Of a DNA stretch of 64,000 nt, positions 44,010 through 55,748 are shown one piece after another. The stretch is from Cylindrodendrum hubeiense (Eukaryota > Ascomycota > Sordariomycetes > Hypocreales > Nectriaceae). Position numbers and translations under genes: made by a program. The stretch covers positions 62,001 through 126,000 of the forward strand of contig JAANBB010000071.1 in assembly GCA_014621425.1 (NCBI GenBank), written 5' to 3'. How positions within the stretch are numbered: the first letter of the stretch is position 1; every line of letters begins with the position of its first letter. The notes under the pieces were generated by a model. It saw only the letters and a list, made by a program, of their open reading frames with translations, did not search any database and was not told where the DNA came from.

Positions 44010-46182
44010 ATGTCGTCGATCGGAAAGGAAGATCCCGGCGATATCCAAGCCAACCATGTGGAAAACTCCACCGACGATGATGACCAGAACATTGACCCGG
44101 GCTATTGGCGCTCGTTTCGATTTCTCGGCACTCTTCTTGCCATTGTTTTAATGGCCAACACTCTCTTCATTGGTTATTCCATGCCGGTGTGTTAACGCAA
44201 CTCCATGTTTGTCTCAACGAGTCGAAAACTAATTCCGGTAATAGATCAATGTGCTCTCTGTGATTAATGCTGATATTGGTTCGCTCAACCGCCATCTTCA
44301 CTCTAACGCGCGAATTCGCTGACTCAGGGACCAGGCCCATCGCCCAATATCTATCTTGTAACCCTCACATTCACTCTAGTGAGTGGTGTCTTGCTCTTGA
44401 TCATTGGCCGCTTCAGCGATATCATCGGTCGTCGGTATTTTATGATTGGTGCCCAGCTCTTCGCCGTAATCGGCTCCATCATCTGCGCGCGAGCAAACAA
44501 TGTCGACACTGTGATTGCGGGCACGGTGCTCACTGGCATTGCTGGTGGTGCACAGCAGCTTTACATGCTTCTCATCCAGGAGATTGTCCCCAATAAGTAC
44601 CGCATCTACGGCCAGGCCGCCATTACAGTCGGAATCTTCCCTACTCTCGGCTTCGGTCCTGCCATTGCCCGCGCCCTAGTCCAGTACACGGAGCTCGGTT
44701 GGAGGTGAAACCCCAGCAATCAGTATTCAGAGAATACATGAGACTAAGTTATTATAGGTGGTGCTATTGGCTAAATGCCATTGTCTCGGGTCTGTCGGTC
44801 ATTTTGTACGGACTTTGCTATTTCCCGCCAACCTTCCACATGATCAACGAGGAGAAGACCAAGCTACAGCAGCTCAAGGAGCTCGACTACTTTGGGCTTC
44901 TTCTCTACTGCTCGGGTCTCATCCTGCTTCTGCTTGGCTTCAGTAAGATACCCAATTGATGTTAAAAACGGTATGCTAACTGTTGGATGAAAGCCTGGGG
45001 ACAAGGAACCTATCCTTGGAAAAGCGCCGAGGTCATCTCAACGATTGTTGTCGGAGGAGTCGTCCTCATTGCCTTCGCTCTCTATGGTAGGTTTGCCACG
45101 ATAGGCGTCGCAACAGACTTATCGCTAACACCAAAGCAGAGACATACATGACCCCTCGTCAACCCCTCGTGCCCATGAAGCTGCTGAAGATCCGGAACTA
45201 TGTTGCAGTTCTCATTGTCGGCTGCGTAGGTCAGATGGTATTTTACTGTCTAAATGTGCTCTGGCCGACCGCTATCTCCGTGTTCTTCACCACTGACAAC
45301 ATCATCATTGGTCTCATGTCGGTATGTAAATCGCGCTTCAATCTCAAGGCCTCATGTTAACCCCAATTCTACAGAGCACGACCGGTGCTAGTTTAGCTAT
45401 CGGCGAGATTATTGTCTCGCCCTTTTTCAAGCTGGTAGGGCGACCCAATTTGCAGTTGGCGATGGCGAGCGTTTTCTTAGCCGTCTTCTCCGCCCTGATG
45501 TCTCTTGTCGACGAGAATAAACAGAGCTTAGGCATCGTGGTAAGAATTGATAATGCGCATCTGGACTAAGCACTAAGCTAATAATTTAAAGCTTACCATC
45601 TTTGGTGGTCTCGGCGTTGGCTGGGTCGAAGCCGTTGCAATTCTGATTGCCGGTTTGGTTGTTCCACCGGAGGACATTGGCGCTGCACAGGGTCTCTTTG
45701 CCTCCATGCGCGCCGTGACGGGAACTATTGCCTGTGAGTGAATTTTCCAAGTGCATTAAATGATCCTTACTGACACATATTCTTTTCATGTAGTGAGCAT
45801 CTACGTCTCCATCTTCACGGACAAGTTAACGGCATTTTTGCCAAAGGATATTACCGCCGCTGTTACGAAAGCCGGGCTTCCCGAGAGTAGCCTTCCAGAT
45901 CTTTTCACTGCCATAGGTAATGGAACTACCTCGGCGTTTGATAGTGTCTCAGGCATAAATGATACCATTATTGCTGCAGTCGGCGAGGGTACGAAAATGG
46001 GGTACCAGCACACTTTCAGAATCGTTTACCTGGCCAGTCTCGCGTTCGGCATTGTCGCGATCATCTCAGCATTCTTCGTTCAGGACGTGTCACACCTTCT
46101 CACAGGCTTCGTCAATAAGAAGATTCATGCACCACACTTGAAGAAGTCGGACAAGGATGACGAAATGGTTGAGAAAGCTTAA
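44010..46182 (+). CDS. TRI12-type major facilitator transporter (578 aa, 9 exons)
   Basis: Model: join(44010..44186, 44245..44278, 44335..44704, 44758..44942, 44994..45086, 45140..45321, 45375..45539, 45592..45733, 45794..46182); eight GT-AG introns, all phases agree. The second exon is only 34 bases, and its downstream acceptor (CCAG at 44334) was chosen over CAG at 44327 because only it keeps the frame (ADIGPSPNIYLV). The protein has about 14 hydrophobic helices and the family signatures of the TRI12/siderophore-type MFS group: GYWRSFRFLGTLLA at the N-terminus, GRFSDIIGRRYFMIG for the loop 2-3 motif, and VPNKYRIYGQAA. It is a plasma-membrane proton-coupled carrier by family. In this block it could import the substrate or export a product. 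Confidence 0.93.
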
Positions 46183-48451
46183 AATAATATTTCGTATTTT
46201 TATTTAAATAAGCTGTATCAGACCGATATTTAGTATTCATTTCAGTACTTTCTTATGCAGAACCTCACGTCCTTTTCGGTAACTGCAATGAGATTTCATG
46301 CTGTTGCGCTGTGGAGAAAGTTGTCCACTCGGATCACTGCCTGCCAATTATCCACTCCAGGTAATGATCCAGTAAGGCGGTGATCATCCCATCACAACTC
46401 AATGATGCAGCAGCTGCTTCTATGCAATAACTTAAATTCTAATATTAATACCCAAATCTCCCAAAACAACTTGCTATTTCAGAGTAATCAATTAACCCCC
46501 GTTGTATAAGCGGACGACTCATTTACAATGCCATCACATACCGTGATCACGGCACCGAACCTTACCCTATACCAGTCTGCGATCGAAGCTAGCGGCCTCC
46601 TTGGACAGCCACAGCATATTACTTTTTATGTAAAAATAGCTTTCGCATAATCCTGGGCTTCAAACTCGCCCTAGCAGTGGTTTGGTCTATAATTTATTAG
46701 AACTCTCTAATATCTACTCCGTACCTGCCTCTACACCAAAGACCTGAAGGTCAAAGCCGAACACCACAGCGCACGAACCATCTCGGCATTGGGGGAATGC
46801 CTTGCATCGAACAGTTCGTATCTCTAGATGCCCAGTAAATTACTCAAACCCGTTGCAAGCCCAACTGTCTGATCGCGTGCCACTAAGCATTGAAGACATC
46901 CTTCGGCATCAAGTTAACCGGCAGCTGAAAAACGTAGTTCGGCTTGTCTGAATGTCGGCTAAGGTAGTGTATCGACGGCTGTCGCACGTGTCGTGACAGC
47001 TAACTTGAATCAGTTAATCGACACGTTTCTTAGGCTGGGGCTAACCACGTGTAGGTGGCTAGACGTGCAATTTAGTCGGTATATACCGCGTGTTGGTCGT
47101 TAGCGGTACATTACTCGCGGGATACCACTGAATCTTTAGCAGCAAATCTTACTTAGCATCGACTTTCATAAAGCGAGATGCAATATCTCGTCATTAGGGA
47201 GGGAACATGGGTTAACGGTAGGCTAGTGTTGGATTGATAGACTACAGCCCACGTAGTAGAACGTAGCACAACGTAGCGCGTGATAATCCCTGAAATCCGC
47301 GTGGGCGAGGCGTAAACTCAGCGGTCTGATTAGCGCCGGAAGTTGGCCGGCAGCCCGGCACAAGGGTTGAAGATCCAAAGCAGCAAGCCGGCCTTATGGC
47401 ATAGGAGACGGTGTTTGCGGACGGCCAATGATGGCCAATGACAATTGCGGACTTGTGGGGCACCACACGATGGCAATTCCATCATTCACATAGTAGACCG
47501 GGGTTAAGGTGGCCGCTGATAGCGCTCACTGTACACGTGGGATACGCGGAGCCGCAGCGGGTGGTGGAGCGCGGAGCCGATTCGACGATAGCGTCAAGTT
47601 GAGTTTTCCAAATCGAATTCTTGCAACTTCGTCGACCATTCTACCCGGTCGCCGTGGCGTTTCTTTGTAGATCTCACTCAACCACCACGTGTCCGGCGGA
47701 GCAACTAGACCAGGATGACTGAGAAAGCACGTCTTTGGGTGTGGATGCGACCACATGGATGCCACGTTCAGGGGTTCACGAGCGATCTTCTGGGCGGCCG
47801 GCATAACGCGCGCGCCTGATCACATGATGGTAGCGGAGGCATCCTGGCGCCCACGTTGGTCTTAAGCCAGGCCCTTAAAGCTATTCGGAGCTTCTATTCC
47901 TCGTACCTGGATATTTGGGCTCCTTTTTTATCTCCCCACATGGTGCCTGACTTGTTTCGTTCCCGAGCTATGCCCATACTCAGGGGGAGAGATATCGTAT
48001 GCGGCTCCCTTGCGGCTTAGGCACTAGCTCTATACCGTATCAAGTCTATGTGCGCTGGGCCGAAGAGGGAGAACCCTGAAGGCTTAATAATAAGACTCTC
48101 CGCATCCGCATGCACGCCTGGACCCTTCAACTACTCCTACTGCTTGGACATAGCTGCCTGTCGCAATCACTGTCGATCATACACATCCACATCCACCACA
48201 TCCACCACACCCGCCACACCCACTCTTTCCCTTGGCACCACACTATTAGGTAGTGGGTTCCTTCGAAAGGTACATAACTACTCGGCTTCTGCGTCAGGGC
48301 GGGGTACGTCCACGCGCCGTTGTTGCTCGGATTCTGGTTGCATCCTCGACATTGCCGACACGAACACAGCGACTCACGGCATGCACTGTTGATCTCCTGT
48401 GCCTTCTCCCACCGACAGAAAGAACGACCATTCTTTCCCCTTCGTGGCTCG
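46183..48451. other. intergenic, no gene seen; probable long leader of the RGS gene
   Basis: 2.3 kb. CACGTG or near E-box cores recur between 46980 and 47060. A CCACATCCACCA-type short repeat lies at about 48183-48225. Open frames are short and lack protein features. Part of it may be transcribed 5' leader of the RGS gene. Confidence 0.5.
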
Positions 48452-50133
48452 ATGCCGCAGATTGCCATCCAGCTCGCCGAATCCACCCGCTTTACTCAAC
48501 CAAAAATGCCCGGAAACAGGGTAAATCAGTCATCGTCCCGCTTGCTGCGGACGACGGACGACGACAGGCAACTCTCCAGGGTACGTCTATAGTATTTGAT
48601 GTCTGACATGTCACTGTTTTCCGGCTCAATGAGGCACCCGTAACTCGCTGTGCCTCGTGTTCTCATACCTGACCTGGTTGCTGACATCAACGCAGGATTT
48701 GACCGACCTCTTCTCAACCCTGATTGTCAGCCTGCTGCCTCTCTCGTCTCGTCGTGTCCGGTTTGCCAAGGTGGAAAACACCTTCCTCTTCGAAGATGCC
48801 ATCCACAACCTCGGCAATCTGAAATTGCGACAGTCGAATAGCATGCCTGACCCTGAAGACTCATCCCGCACTGTTGTTTCTACCTCAACCACCATCTTTG
48901 CCATGAGCAGACACATGGCCATTTCTCAATGCCAACGTTTTGTCGACGCTCACTTGATCGAATCAGCAGATGGCAAGCATGAGCCAGAATTTCTTCTCAA
49001 GGGGGTGTGGAAACTCACCTCAAAAGGCATTTCAGTGATGAATGAATTTTGCTCAAAGAACGGGATCGAGCAAGAGCAACTAGGAGAGTTGCTGAGCTTT
49101 ATTACGAACCCGCTAGTCACCCTAGAACGAGACCCGGTCACAGATAAGCTCCTGCTCGATCAAGGTACTATTGAGATCATCTTCCGCCGACTCATCGGAG
49201 CTGGTGGACCAGGAAAGAAATCACCAATGGGCTCGACTGAATCCTCGCGCGACTTCAAGGGTGTCACCGGTATCGAGCGCAAACTTAACGGACGGCTGTA
49301 TGTCGACACATATTCTGGCGACGTTATCGCCGACTGGCTGCTGGATCACGCTACGGCTATGGACATTCGGGAAGCGGTTGATGCTGCTTCTCTCTTCGTC
49401 CACTTCGACCTCATCCAACCAATTGTTCAGGATCGAGCCTACCTATCTCAGGATGCCAGATACAACCTCTTCCAGCCAACTCCGAATGCGGTGTACGCAC
49501 TCTCCCAGCGTGGTCAGGATCTGGTCGAAAACAGCAGCTCAGGCCGATGCTCTTCAGACGGAAAGAGTGAAGGAAGTTCTCAACACAGCAAACACAGCAA
49601 CGTGACGGACTCTAATAGCCAGAGGCTTGAGAAGATTCTGGCGGATCCTACTCTCCGAATGCTGTTCCGAGAGAACTTGCAAGAAACCCATTGCGAGGAA
49701 AACTTGGCATTTCACCAGGAAGCCAACACCTTTATTCGGCAATGCAAGTCGAATTCTCGCAAGCTGAAACAGGCCGACTCATCTTCCATCGACAGCGCCA
49801 AAGAGCTTTTGGCCCAGTCATACATCATCTTCAACACCTTCCTCGCCCCCGGCTCCCCACGAGAACTCAACCTTAACCACCAACTTCGCAAGACCCTTGC
49901 GGACCGAATGACCAACGCCCAAGCTCGGGACGCTACTATAGCAGACACGCTCCACGAGGTGACGTCGCTCTTCGAGAGTGCCCAAACCTCAGTGTTCAAG
50001 CTGATGGCTACCGTAAGTTTACCAATTTCATCACACATACCAGACCTCTACTAACAAGCCATAGGACTCTGTACCAAAATTCCTCCACAGCCCGAAAGCC
50101 GAATACCAATTGGCGCAAGCGGGAGTACGTTAA
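48452..50133 (+). CDS. FlbA-like RGS protein with DEP domains (504 aa, 3 exons)
   Basis: Model: join(48452..48580, 48696..50012, 50065..50133); introns of 115 and 52 bp, phase 0. Order: a short N-terminus with SSRLLRTTDDDRQLSR, first DEP region at about 44-175 (DLFSTLIVSL, RVRFAKVENTFLFEDA, MAISQCQRFVDAHLIE), second DEP at about 234-320 (RLYVDTYSGDVIADWLLDH), and RGS at about 353-483 (LEKILADPTLRMLFRENL, EENLAFHQE). It ends VPKFLHSPK. This is the layout of Aspergillus FlbA and yeast Sst2, which speed GTP hydrolysis on G-alpha and promote conidiation. The N-terminus is shorter than I expect for FlbA, and the domains look divergent, so it may be a paralogue instead of the orthologue; an extra 5' exon is also possible. 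Confidence 0.85.
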
Positions 50134-50408
50134 TTAGATAGTTGCGAAGAAGAAGCACTGGTGGCGCGTCACATACCCGGAAAGAATAAGCATTTTAGCC
50201 CTGTGTTTCGGTAATTGAAACTCAAGGAGCTGGTTTTTTACAATCATTTCAATCAGGCCCAAAGGCTGCCTGATTCCATAGATATACAGTTGGGGGAAAA
50301 CTGGATTCTTGATATATCGCTATAGATATTGATGGGAGGATATCTAACGGAGCACTTTTCTATGTAGACAATACCCTAATTGTACTTGTTACAATACCAG
50401 CCGTTCCA

Positions 50409-51415
50409 TTACTTACCACTACTTAACGCAGCCTGCCAGTTATTTGAAGCCTCGTTGATGTTACAAGCCGGGATCGGGATAATCCCTGAGGTTTCGATAC
50501 CTTTATCGTAAATGTTGCTCAGCGCATCCGGGTTACCCAGGTCGGGAGAACCCCACCCGTTCTGGTTGCCGTTGGCACCCCAGCTGTTGACCGCACCACT
50601 AATCAGATCAGAGACAGTGACTTATCCCCGTTTGTGGCATCCAGCGTGTCAATGCCATCAAGCTGATAAAACTGCGCCGGGGAGCAAGCTCCGGCGTCGT
50701 GAGTCATACTGGAGCACGAGTCACCCTCAGGGTGGACCAACAAGTACCACTTGTTGTCCACACACGACTTGTCGGCAATCTCCTGAGACATGCGGCCCGA
50801 CTCAAGTACAATCACGCCACGGACTAAATTGCTTTCAAAGGCGACAGGGTAGGCACTGACCTCATTCCAGGCGCGAGGGATGAGAGTTCCGAAAATAGAA
50901 TAGGCAAGGATATTTTGAATATCAAACCCGAGAGGTTCTCGCTGGGCTCCGTCATGGCACCGTTGCGAATGATATCTCTAAATCTCTGCATCATCAGTGG
51001 TACTGAAGACATGAATAGAGGTTACTCTTCATCTAAGGAATCGAACATTGGCAGTTTAATCACTCGGCATTGGCCAATACCACGTACGTTGCGAGAGTTG
51101 ACTATGGATTTCAGAATGAAGCAGTCAGAGAGCAGGAGATATTGGGCATTGATGAAATATACCTTGCTTGTGGCGTTGGAGAAACTAAAACCGCCGGGGT
51201 ACGCCTCCATAACTTCGCCCAGTCGTTGCATGCGTAATCGGCTCCAACATGGACCCAGCGGTTATCCTGTGGGAGAGTAGGAGTGACAACATACTGGTTG
51301 GCACAGGAGAGCTTGGTCCAGTCGATAGTGTATCCGTCTGGAATGGTGGTGTTATCGTTTCGACGTATGGGCGCTCCGTTGCGCAGTTGAGGGTGTTAGA
51401 AGAAACAAATGACAT
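50409..51415 (-). pseudogene. frameshifted secreted-protein pseudogene
   Basis: On the minus strand clearly protein-like stretches follow one another in different frames: TIPDGYTIDWTKLSCANQY and WVHVGADYACNDWA, then after a one-base shift EAYPGGFSFSNATSK, then LGFDIQNILAYSIFG continuing into RMSQEIADKSCVDNKWYLL and SPAQFYQLDGIDTLD, then after another shift GNPDALSNIYDKGIE and ending at a TAA at 50409. No splice sites reconcile the shifts. Regular cysteines and NxS/T sites suggest a secreted glycoprotein of a fungal family of unknown function. Codon structure is still good, so inactivation may be fairly recent. Confidence 0.65.
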
Positions 51416-51509
51416 TTAGTGTATCAGATCTACGGAACCCGGTTTTACCCGCAACACTGCCCGGAGCCGCAGCCCGTAATGAAACCCGGATCAAAACTAT
51501 CCCGTCCCT

Positions 51510-51752
51510 ATGCCTGATTGTGTCGGACCGGGTTCAACCATCGGATCCGCAGCGGATCAGATCTTCCTTCAAACTCTAAATATCGCAATACAGGATTGCC
51601 TCGAAGGCCGTCAATTGGATAGAATTACAAGAGCTTCCATTGTCATCGATTGTATTACATCATTCGGTCTGCCTGATAGAGGTTGGGCATTACTACTGGC
51701 AATGGTAGACGAAGCTAGAGCTAGAGAGGCAACGAAAAGGATCTCGGTTTGA
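51510..51752 (+). pseudogene. possible remnant of a fungal_trans-type regulator
   Basis: An 80-codon frame includes RITRASIVIDCITSFG and DRGWALLLAMVDEARARE, which recall the helical middle homology region of Zn2Cys6 regulators. It is followed by stops, and no zinc cluster lies nearby. Weak recognition only. Confidence 0.25.
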
Positions 51753-53430
51753 AGGATGAACCCCATCTCGATGGTGAGAGAGCAAAACGAGAGAGTTGTT
51801 ATCAGGACGAGGATTCTGATGCTCTGGGAATCAGGTTCTATAGATCCATTTATGAGATGTTGAGGATATTTGTACAAAACTGTCGCACTTGAGCTCCAAC
51901 ACGTGTTCGTGAGTTTTGCTCTCCTTCCAGACCACACCGCAGTCGAAGGATTCACCATGTCGTGTTACTAAACTTCTTTCTTTTCCGTGGCTTCACTGCA
52001 TAGAACAGGAATACTAAAATAAGGGTTATGGCTAAATTCAAGACTGATTGAGGTATCCTTTATACTGGCAAGGCTGGTTGTGTCTGAGATGTGCCTTTAT
52101 TGGGAAGGCCTGAGTAATATGGCCCACCTCGCTCAACTATCAAAGACTGAGGTTGTCTGCCTTGGGCAACTTCCAATCAAACCTCTTGGCTCTCCGCTCG
52201 ATAAAGTATTCGGGAGGTTCATTTTGGCAAATAAGCATAACGGAGGGTGGATCTCGCGTATGGGGATAGATTTCGAGCCCACATGCCAACCAGAGATCCA
52301 AGCAATTCGCGGTGGGTCTTGGACATATGCCACTCAATCCTACCGGAAATAACAGACTGCAACAATCCACCTTTGCGTGGATATGAAACAGTCTACTTCC
52401 CATTAGGACATGATTTGGATCGGCAAGGCGGAAGTGCACAAGTATCGTGGCCAGCGCCGCAACTCCCAGCCCGGGCAACCTCATCCCGATCCAAACTACT
52501 TTAGCGGCTCCCTTGAACATAGATGCCTTGAGCGACGTATGAGTCACAGAACAACACTCCCCATGATTCGCAGTTCCAGACAAGCCAACATCACTCGCTG
52601 GTGCACTCATGGGCGTCCGCATTGTGTTGCAATCGGCAAGCGATGACATCCAGCCTCATCTACGGGACTAGTGTTTTGTGGCAGAAACTCGTCGCTGTGA
52701 ATTAATAATTTGAGCTTGATTAAATCAGTCTACTGTAATAGCTGCAGTGTGTGGCAGTAGCCCAAATATGGTCTCCCTTTGCTGAGGATGTTGACAGAAA
52801 CGTCCATGGCCGGACTTGGGCTCGGTTGATTATCCAGCATCGGTGTTTGGGAGCTGAGGGATTGTTGTGATGCGTTTGAGAAGAGAGTAATTCGAACCGA
52901 GGCCGGCATCATTAGCTGGGGCAGGCATCAGGGCTTGTCTGGCACGCAAACACCGGCCTATTCAAACACGTCGTCACAACATTTCCTTTCAGGCCATGGA
53001 CGAAAAGAAACGAGGATAATGGAGTTATTATCTGAAAAGGAACGAGTGGGGCTGTGGGACAAGGGGAGAGCGGCAGCCAGCGTGCAATTGTTGATGAAGC
53101 CTGGATTGCGTGTTATTCACTTGCGACGTTTTCCCCTAATTCACGTCCTCCTGTTGCAGTGACCTGACTAGGCCACGAAGCCCTGGGTTTACAGGGTTTG
53201 GACTTTTTAAGGGCAAAGCAGTGGGCAGTGTTGCTTAGCTCACAGTCACCTTGCATCAGTTGCCTTAAATTGTGGCTTGCCTTGTTCACTTTTCCATCCT
53301 CTCCCACATTCAGTTCTTTCTCCACCCTCCAAATTCAACACAACCTCCCTCACACAATCTATAATCCCCCTTGCACATCCCACTCCCTCACTCACCACTC
53401 CCACCCCAAAAGCCCTTCAGCTCGGTCAAG
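51753..53430. other. intergenic, no gene supported
   Basis: A 169-codon minus-strand frame (52140-52649) overlaps two plus-strand frames of similar length; none shows a domain or convincing composition. The stretch just before 53431 is pyrimidine-rich with CAAG before the ATG, typical of a fungal promoter and leader. Confidence 0.45.
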
Positions 53431-54233
53431 ATGGCGGGTTAGGCATCCCTCATCTTCGAATCCGGCCTTTTGGAGCATTACTCGGGACTCCTCAACCAAA
53501 TCGCCTGTAATCTCCTTTTCCTTGAAGGCGAAGATCGCGAGACCTTCACGCTCTACTCCTGCAAGCGGGAAGATCGATCCAGGCTTCGGGGACTCCTGCA
53601 GAGATGCCTCCTTGATGACATGGTCGATGCCATCACGGAAGACTTCCTCTCGGATCCCGAGACAAAAGTAGCCGGCTCTGACATCTACGTCCTCTTGGTC
53701 CTCATCTCCATGGATCTCGGCGTGGTCATGAGTCCTAGCCACATCACGGCCACTCGGGAAATCTGCTGGGAATCTACCATCTCGTTCTTCTATTTGCAGG
53801 TGCTCACTGCTTGCGATCTGTACCAGAACGACGGGACCCCTTGGGTCTTTATTGGAGCCGAAGACTCCGAGACCACGGCAGCACGACAAGGAGCCGAAAG
53901 TGATTCCATGCTTGAAACCGATCTTGGGTAGGACATCATCCTAAACTAATCCCCACCCTTACCTAAACTATTCCGCTGACTTATTCTTCTCGTCAATCCA
54001 CTGAGGATTCATCCACAACAGCCGAGCCTGAAGAAGCACAGCAATCTAGTCTGAGCAGCGGCTCCCCCGAGGCGCAAACCGAGTTGCCCGCAGATCCGCT
54101 GTCCACGTTTGACCAGCTCGTTCGTGAGGACCAGGACGACGTGGTTGGCGAGCCCATGGTTTTCCAATTCGATGACGCCGAGCTCGCCGAAGACGAATCA
54201 GAGGGCGAGATGCCTTGGTGGGCCCTATTCTAA
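53431..54233 (+). CDS. acidic conserved protein; reading frame possibly broken
   Basis: ATG at 53431 has a strong context (GTCAAGATGGCG), but its fourth codon is TAG (53440). The frame then runs open to 53928 with good protein composition: ESGLLEHYSGLLNQIACNLL, EDRETFTLYSC, LLQRCLLDDMVDAITEDFL, IYVLLVLISMDLGVVM. A second exon (AEPEEAQQSSL to the end MPWWALF, stop at 54231) is also clearly coding. The obvious intron (GTAGGA at 53928, CTGAG at 54005) leaves the two frames out of phase by one base. Acceptor TCTAG at 54049 restores phase. The early stop could be avoided if 53438 to about 53528 were an intron, or if an exon lies upstream joining at TAG 53442. So this is either a mis-modelled gene or a pseudogene. 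I do not recognise the family. Confidence 0.45.
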
Positions 54234-54600
54234 ATGGCTTGGCCTTTGGACAAGGTCTCAGATGGGGCCGTTAGTACGGTTTCTTCGTTCTTTATGAAGG
54301 TTGCTGCATTTCAAACCACTCTTCATGTCCAGGATCCTCCATTGTCAGCTGGTTATTCGCCCTCCTTCTTTCTCAGCCCGATGCTATCGGCGCATATTTC
54401 AGTCAAGTCGGCGCGATGGAGATGATAGAGAGAGGACCAAGGGTGGACGCAAGTATCAAATGGAGAGTTTAAATTAATCTACCCCAACGGGGGTTTAATA
54501 TGCAACAAGAAACCCGTGTAGATGCAAAAATGAACATTTCTCGCTTCCCTTCTCGGTCCAAATCATCCATCGTAGCTTTCGTTTCCGTGATCGAATCCTT
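54234..54600. other. 3' regions between convergent genes
   Basis: No gene seen in the 367 bases between two facing stop codons. Confidence 0.6.
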
Positions 54601-55748
54601 CTATAGAACCATATCCAATGCTGCCAACACGAAGGGAACGGCTGCTACGAGAGCCAGGTGCGGCGCCATTGCGGGAGCAGCATTCCCTGCATCACTGGAA
54701 GGCGAGGCTGTTGCGGAGGCTTCAGAGGTCGCGGAGGCCGCGGAGGTCGCGGAGGTCGCGGAGGTTTCAGAGTTTGCGGAGTTCACGGAAGTCGCGGAGG
54801 TTGCGGAGCTCGCGGAGGTCACGGAGGCTGCAGAAGTTGCGGAGGACGCAGACGCCGTGGTGGTGCTGGGGCTGGTCGTCGTGGACTTGTCCAACTTCTC
54901 GTAGCGCTCGACGACAAAATCGACGACATCCGAGGCGTAACTGTTAAAGTACGAGCCGTGAACCTCGCTGTCGTCGCCGTCATCGCAGTAGACGTCGCCA
55001 GTGTCGCAGAAGGACCGGAGAATGTCGCCGTAGTTCTCCTCGCAGAACGTCACATTGTCTCGGGCGAATATCTAGGCGGGTTTGATTAGCCATTGAGCAG
55101 TGACACGACGGGGGCACAACATACACCGTCGTTCTTGCTGGTTCCGCGGTCGAACGTTACGTTGGCCACGTGGCTGGGGTCTCCGAAGAGGATGATGGCG
55201 GCGACTACACGGTTCCAATTAGCGACTCAATCCGGCATCGCCGGGAGCTTCTCCCGGCGCCCTGGCGACTCACAAGAGCTGGTGACGAAGTCGGACGACA
55301 GCGGCGCAAGCTCCGAGAAGCCACCACCCTGTCCGCCGCAGAAGGCATCGCTGGCGACCTGGCCACCCTATGGGACATGTGAGCAAACTGCTGGGCTGCG
55401 AGTCGGGGTCTCGGCGCCAATTACCTGGGAGTAGCCGAGGACGGCGAACTTGGCGTTGGGGCAGGCCTTGTGGTAGTCGAGGATGACGTCCTGCATCTCC
55501 TCGACGCCGTCCTTCTCCGACTCGTTGTAGAGGGGATCCGTGAACGTGGCCGGGTAGTCCAGGGCCTCGATGATGGACCCGTCCACCCTGTCGGCGATGT
55601 CGTCGGCGATGGTGCCGAACGCTCCGGTGCCGCTGCTCTCGCCGGTGCCGCGCGCGACGACGATGTACAGGCCGCTGGCGCAAGTCGTCTTGGTCTCGGC
55701 GAGGGCGCCCGCGGCGAGCAGCGCGGCGGGGAGCGTGGAGGGACGCAT
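54601..55748 (-). CDS. cutinase-family (CE5) esterase with Ser/Thr/Ala-rich tail and GPI-type C-terminus (322 aa, 4 exons)
   Basis: Model: complement(join(54601..55071, 55125..55204, 55274..55367, 55425..55748)); three introns, phases agree. The ATG at 55748 starts a signal peptide (MRPSTLPAALLAAGALAET). The hydrolase core has the family features: TCASGLYIVVARGTGES, EALDYPATF, then GYSQGG with nucleophile Ser107 one codon before the first intron, ILFGDPSH, FCEENYGDILRSFCDTGDVYC around the catalytic Asp, and VHGSYF with the catalytic His. After residue about 245 comes a run of about 50 Ser, Thr, Ala and Val residues, then AAPAMAPHLALVAAVPFVL and a hydrophobic end, as in a GPI-attachment signal. 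It would act on cutin, acetylxylan or other esters at the cell surface. The region is notably GC-rich. Confidence 0.88.
54715..54860. repeat. degenerate 9-bp coding repeat in the esterase tail
   Basis: The plus strand repeats GCGGAGGTC and variants (GCGGAGTTC, ACGGAGGTC, GCGGAGCTC); on the coding strand these give Ser-Ala-Thr or Ser-Ala-Ser triplets. Tandem slippage could change tail length. Confidence 0.7.

Noticed and set aside
52140..52649. 169-codon minus-strand frame with plus-strand frames opposite
   Set aside because: Frames overlap on both strands and none has recognisable sequence; I could not decide on any, so none is annotated.
53392..53889. 165-codon minus-strand frame
   Set aside because: Exact antisense shadow of the acidic-protein exon, which has the better composition and leader context.
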